From Chitinophagales bacterium (GTDB lineage: Bacteria; Bacteroidota; Bacteroidia; Chitinophagales; Saprospiraceae): 54,475 bases of DNA. The stretch is from contig JAAFJT010000014.1 of assembly GCA_013298955.1 (NCBI GenBank), forward strand, positions 12,345 to 66,819, in the 5' to 3' direction. A program made the position numbers and the translations under genes. Under the pieces are notes generated by a model. That model had not been told where the DNA came from. It worked only from the letters and a program-made list of their open reading frames with translations, and made no database searches. Shown piece after piece: positions 52,835 to 54,475 of this stretch (positions within the stretch are counted from its first letter, which is position 1; every line of letters starts with the position of its first letter).

Positions 52835-54271
52835 ATGAAAGTCATTGGAAGACAATCAGAAATCAATCTTTTAACCGAAGTTTTACATTCGCCTGAAGCT
52901 GAACTCATTGCCTTATACGGGCGCAGACGAGTCGGTAAAACGCATTTGATTCGCAACGTTTATGAACATCAAATGGTGTTTGAATTAACAGGTTTGAACA
53001 AAGGGAATTTAGCCCAACAATTAGACAATTTTAGGGAAACAATGACTCAAATGTTTCCATCGCCTGTGGAAATGGCACATCCGCGCAGTTGGATTCAGGC
53101 GTTTAGAATGCTTATCCATTTGTTAGAAAGTAAACCGATTGATGGGAAACAAGTGCTGTTTTTAGATGAATTTCCTTGGTTTGACACGCCTAAATCCAAT
53201 TTTTTAGCCGCTTTTGACCATTTTTGGAATAGTTGGGCTTCTAAACAGGCTCATATAGTGGTGGTTATTTGCGGGTCTGCTGCGTCTTGGATGATTCAAA
53301 ATGTGGTGCGCAACAAAGGCGGATTGCACAATCGAATCACGCGCCGCATGCGATTGATGCCGTTTAACCTGCATGAAACGGAATTATTCTTGCAAAATAA
53401 GTATATTAATATTGACCGTTATCAGATATTACAATTGTACATGGTAACGGGTGGGATTCCTCATTACCTCAAAAATATTCGTTCTGGCGAAAGTACGACA
53501 CAAATTATTGATAGATTGTGTTTTACAAATGACGGTTTTTTAATAGATGAATTTAAAAATTTATACGAAGCCTTATTTGAACAAGCGGATAAACACATTG
53601 CTATCATTAAAATCCTTGCCAATAAACCTTCAGGCATGACTCGAACCGAATTAATGGCAGCTTGTCAACTATCAACAGGCGGCAGTTTGACAAAATTATT
53701 GGATGAGTTAAGAGAATCTGGGTTCATAGCGGAGTACATTCCATTCCAAAAAACATCGAAAGATATGATTTATAAATTATGTGATGAATACACCTTATTT
53801 TATTTAAAATTCATCGACGGTAGCAAATCTACGGGCGCAGGTACATGGATGAGTAAATCAGCAAGTGCCTCTTGGAAAAGTTGGAGTGGATTGGCTTTCG
53901 AGCAGATATGTATGAAACATATTCCTCAAATCAAAAAAGCATTGGGCATTTCGGGCGTTTATACAGAACAATCTGTTTGGCGATATATGCCCAAAAAGGA
54001 CGAAAAAGGAGCGCAAATTGATTTGCTCATCGACCGACAAGATAATTGCATCAATCTCTGCGAATTAAAATTTTCTACAACACCTTTCGTTATTGATAAA
54101 TTTTATGCTGCTGCTTTGAAAGATAAACAAAATGTTTTTTTAGAAAAAACAGGGTGTAAAAAGACAATTTTTATAACGATGTTGACCACTTTCGGCGTTA
54201 AAATGAATGAGCACTATTTAAATACGGTTCAAAACCAACAGATGATGCCCATTCTGTTCGACCCACTTTAA
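52835..54271 (+). CDS. Archaeal-type AAA ATPase with DUF234 nuclease-like C-terminus
   Basis: 478 aa from the ATG at 52835 (MKVIGRQSEINLLTEVLHSP); the frame is open to 52745 but those residues do not fit. Walker A is YGRRRVGKTHLIR and Walker B is LFLDEFPWFD, typical of the ATPase_2 family. VVVICGSAASWM is sensor 1, and TGGIPHYLKNI continues the family pattern. A winged helix follows (~255-320). The C-terminal DUF234 region has FEQICMKHI, then GAQIDLLID and CELKFS, a PD-(D/E)XK-like D...ExK arrangement. These proteins are common and often mobile; a role in DNA processing or defence is suspected but unproven. Confidence 0.92.
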   Translation: MKVIGRQSEINLLTEVLHSPEAELIALYGRRRVGKTHLIRNVYEHQMVFELTGLNKGNLAQQLDNFRETMTQMFPSPVEMAHPRSWIQAFRMLIHLLESKPIDGKQVLFLDEFPWFDTPKSNFLAAFDHFWNSWASKQAHIVVVICGSAASWMIQNVVRNKGGLHNRITRRMRLMPFNLHETELFLQNKYINIDRYQILQLYMVTGGIPHYLKNIRSGESTTQIIDRLCFTNDGFLIDEFKNLYEALFEQADKHIAIIKILANKPSGMTRTELMAACQLSTGGSLTKLLDELRESGFIAEYIPFQKTSKDMIYKLCDEYTLFYLKFIDGSKSTGAGTWMSKSASASWKSWSGLAFEQICMKHIPQIKKALGISGVYTEQSVWRYMPKKDEKGAQIDLLIDRQDNCINLCELKFSTTPFVIDKFYAAALKDKQNVFLEKTGCKKTIFITMLTTFGVKMNEHYLNTVQNQQMMPILFDPL

Positions 54272-54283
54272 CACAAATTGAGT

Positions 54284-54475
54284 CGTTTTTGGAACGTGCG
54301 ATACAATTGGAACGCGGATGACGCGGATTTTGCGGATTTTCACAGATTTTTTCATTTCGATACAAAATTTTAATTTTAATTTTATTAAAACAAAAAAATC
54401 CGTTTTTGGAACGTGCGATACAATTGGAACGCGGATGACGCGGATTTTGCGGATTTTCACAGATTTTTTCATTTC
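54284..54475. repeat. 117-bp tandem repeat, two visible copies
   Basis: 75 bases are identical at 54284-54358 and 54401-54475 (beginning CGTTTTTGGAACGTGCGATA), a 117-base period, and the window ends inside the array. They contain GGAACGCGGATGACGCGGAT, related to the arms at 30884-31136. The period is 39 codons, so the minus frame reads as a repeated peptide, but it has no coding character. Confidence 0.95.

Noticed and set aside
54218-54472. 84-aa minus-strand ORF with duplicated KKSVKIRKIRVIRVPIVSHV
   Set aside because: It is the translation of the 117-bp tandem repeat (39 codons per unit), with no independent coding evidence.
1-54475. tRNA, rRNA, tmRNA or common riboswitches in the gaps
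   Set aside because: I scanned each intergenic gap by eye and found no cloverleaf, rRNA-like sequence or known riboswitch core; a covariance-model search could still find a divergent one.

Overview
The window is chromosomal DNA from a member of the Bacteroidota. Four things show this: a full-length SprA/Sov-type translocon gene of the type IX secretion system (T9SS), two proteins with a T9SS type A C-terminal sorting domain, several promoters of the form TTTG-N20/21-TAnnTTTG, and families typical of the phylum (DUF2027-Smr, KTSC, outer-membrane proteins ending in a beta strand). A relative of Saprospiria/Chitinophagia is plausible, but the sequence alone does not settle it. I found no rRNA, tRNA, CRISPR array, transposase or integrase.

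Layout. 1-227: a 10-bp minisatellite. 228-20.3k: CotH/LTD secreted protein, SprA, S9 peptidase, a TPR-like/barrel protein, an HTH regulator, a half-size TolC-like protein and UvrA. 20.5-21.7k: a small orphan protein and PanB. 21.7-28.3k: an accessory, defence-like segment with an AAA ATPase, a Panacea (SocA-like) antitoxin-type gene overlapping a small unknown gene, and a fused type IIG restriction-modification enzyme. 28.3-37.2k: mainly minus-strand housekeeping genes (KTSC, HolA, cyclophilin lipoprotein, TPM, Smr, MetE-like, DUF547), with a plus-strand DUF937-OmpA protein between them. 37.3-46.3k: plus-strand envelope genes (barrel protein, lipoproteins, FN3/T9SS protein, PBP1A, MscL) and a phosphodiesterase. 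46.3-51.2k: a truncated yjbR, a second minisatellite, TrmN6-like, LysM and Sel1 proteins. 51.5-54.3k: a soluble PAS histidine kinase and a DUF234-type ATPase. The window ends in a 117-bp tandem repeat.

How the genes connect. Most encode envelope biogenesis and export: SprA exports cargo such as the CotH and FN3 proteins, PBP1A and the LysM protein work on the cell wall, and MscL, TolC-like, TPM and OmpA-like proteins sit in the membranes. DNA maintenance is represented by UvrA and HolA. The segment at 21.7-28.3k looks like a small defence island. Its first 2.8 kb (ATPase plus Panacea pair) lies between two exact 22-bp direct repeats.

The most striking non-coding feature is the density of intergenic structured repeats. 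There are at least five families: hairpins with a constant core but different outer stems, a 124-130 bp element with a central hairpin and imperfect terminal inverted repeats (three copies), a 243-bp nested inverted repeat that looks like an expanded form of a 32-bp palindrome elsewhere in the window, long GGAACRCGGAT-type repeats, and two minisatellites that share the same terminal sequence next to gene stop codons.
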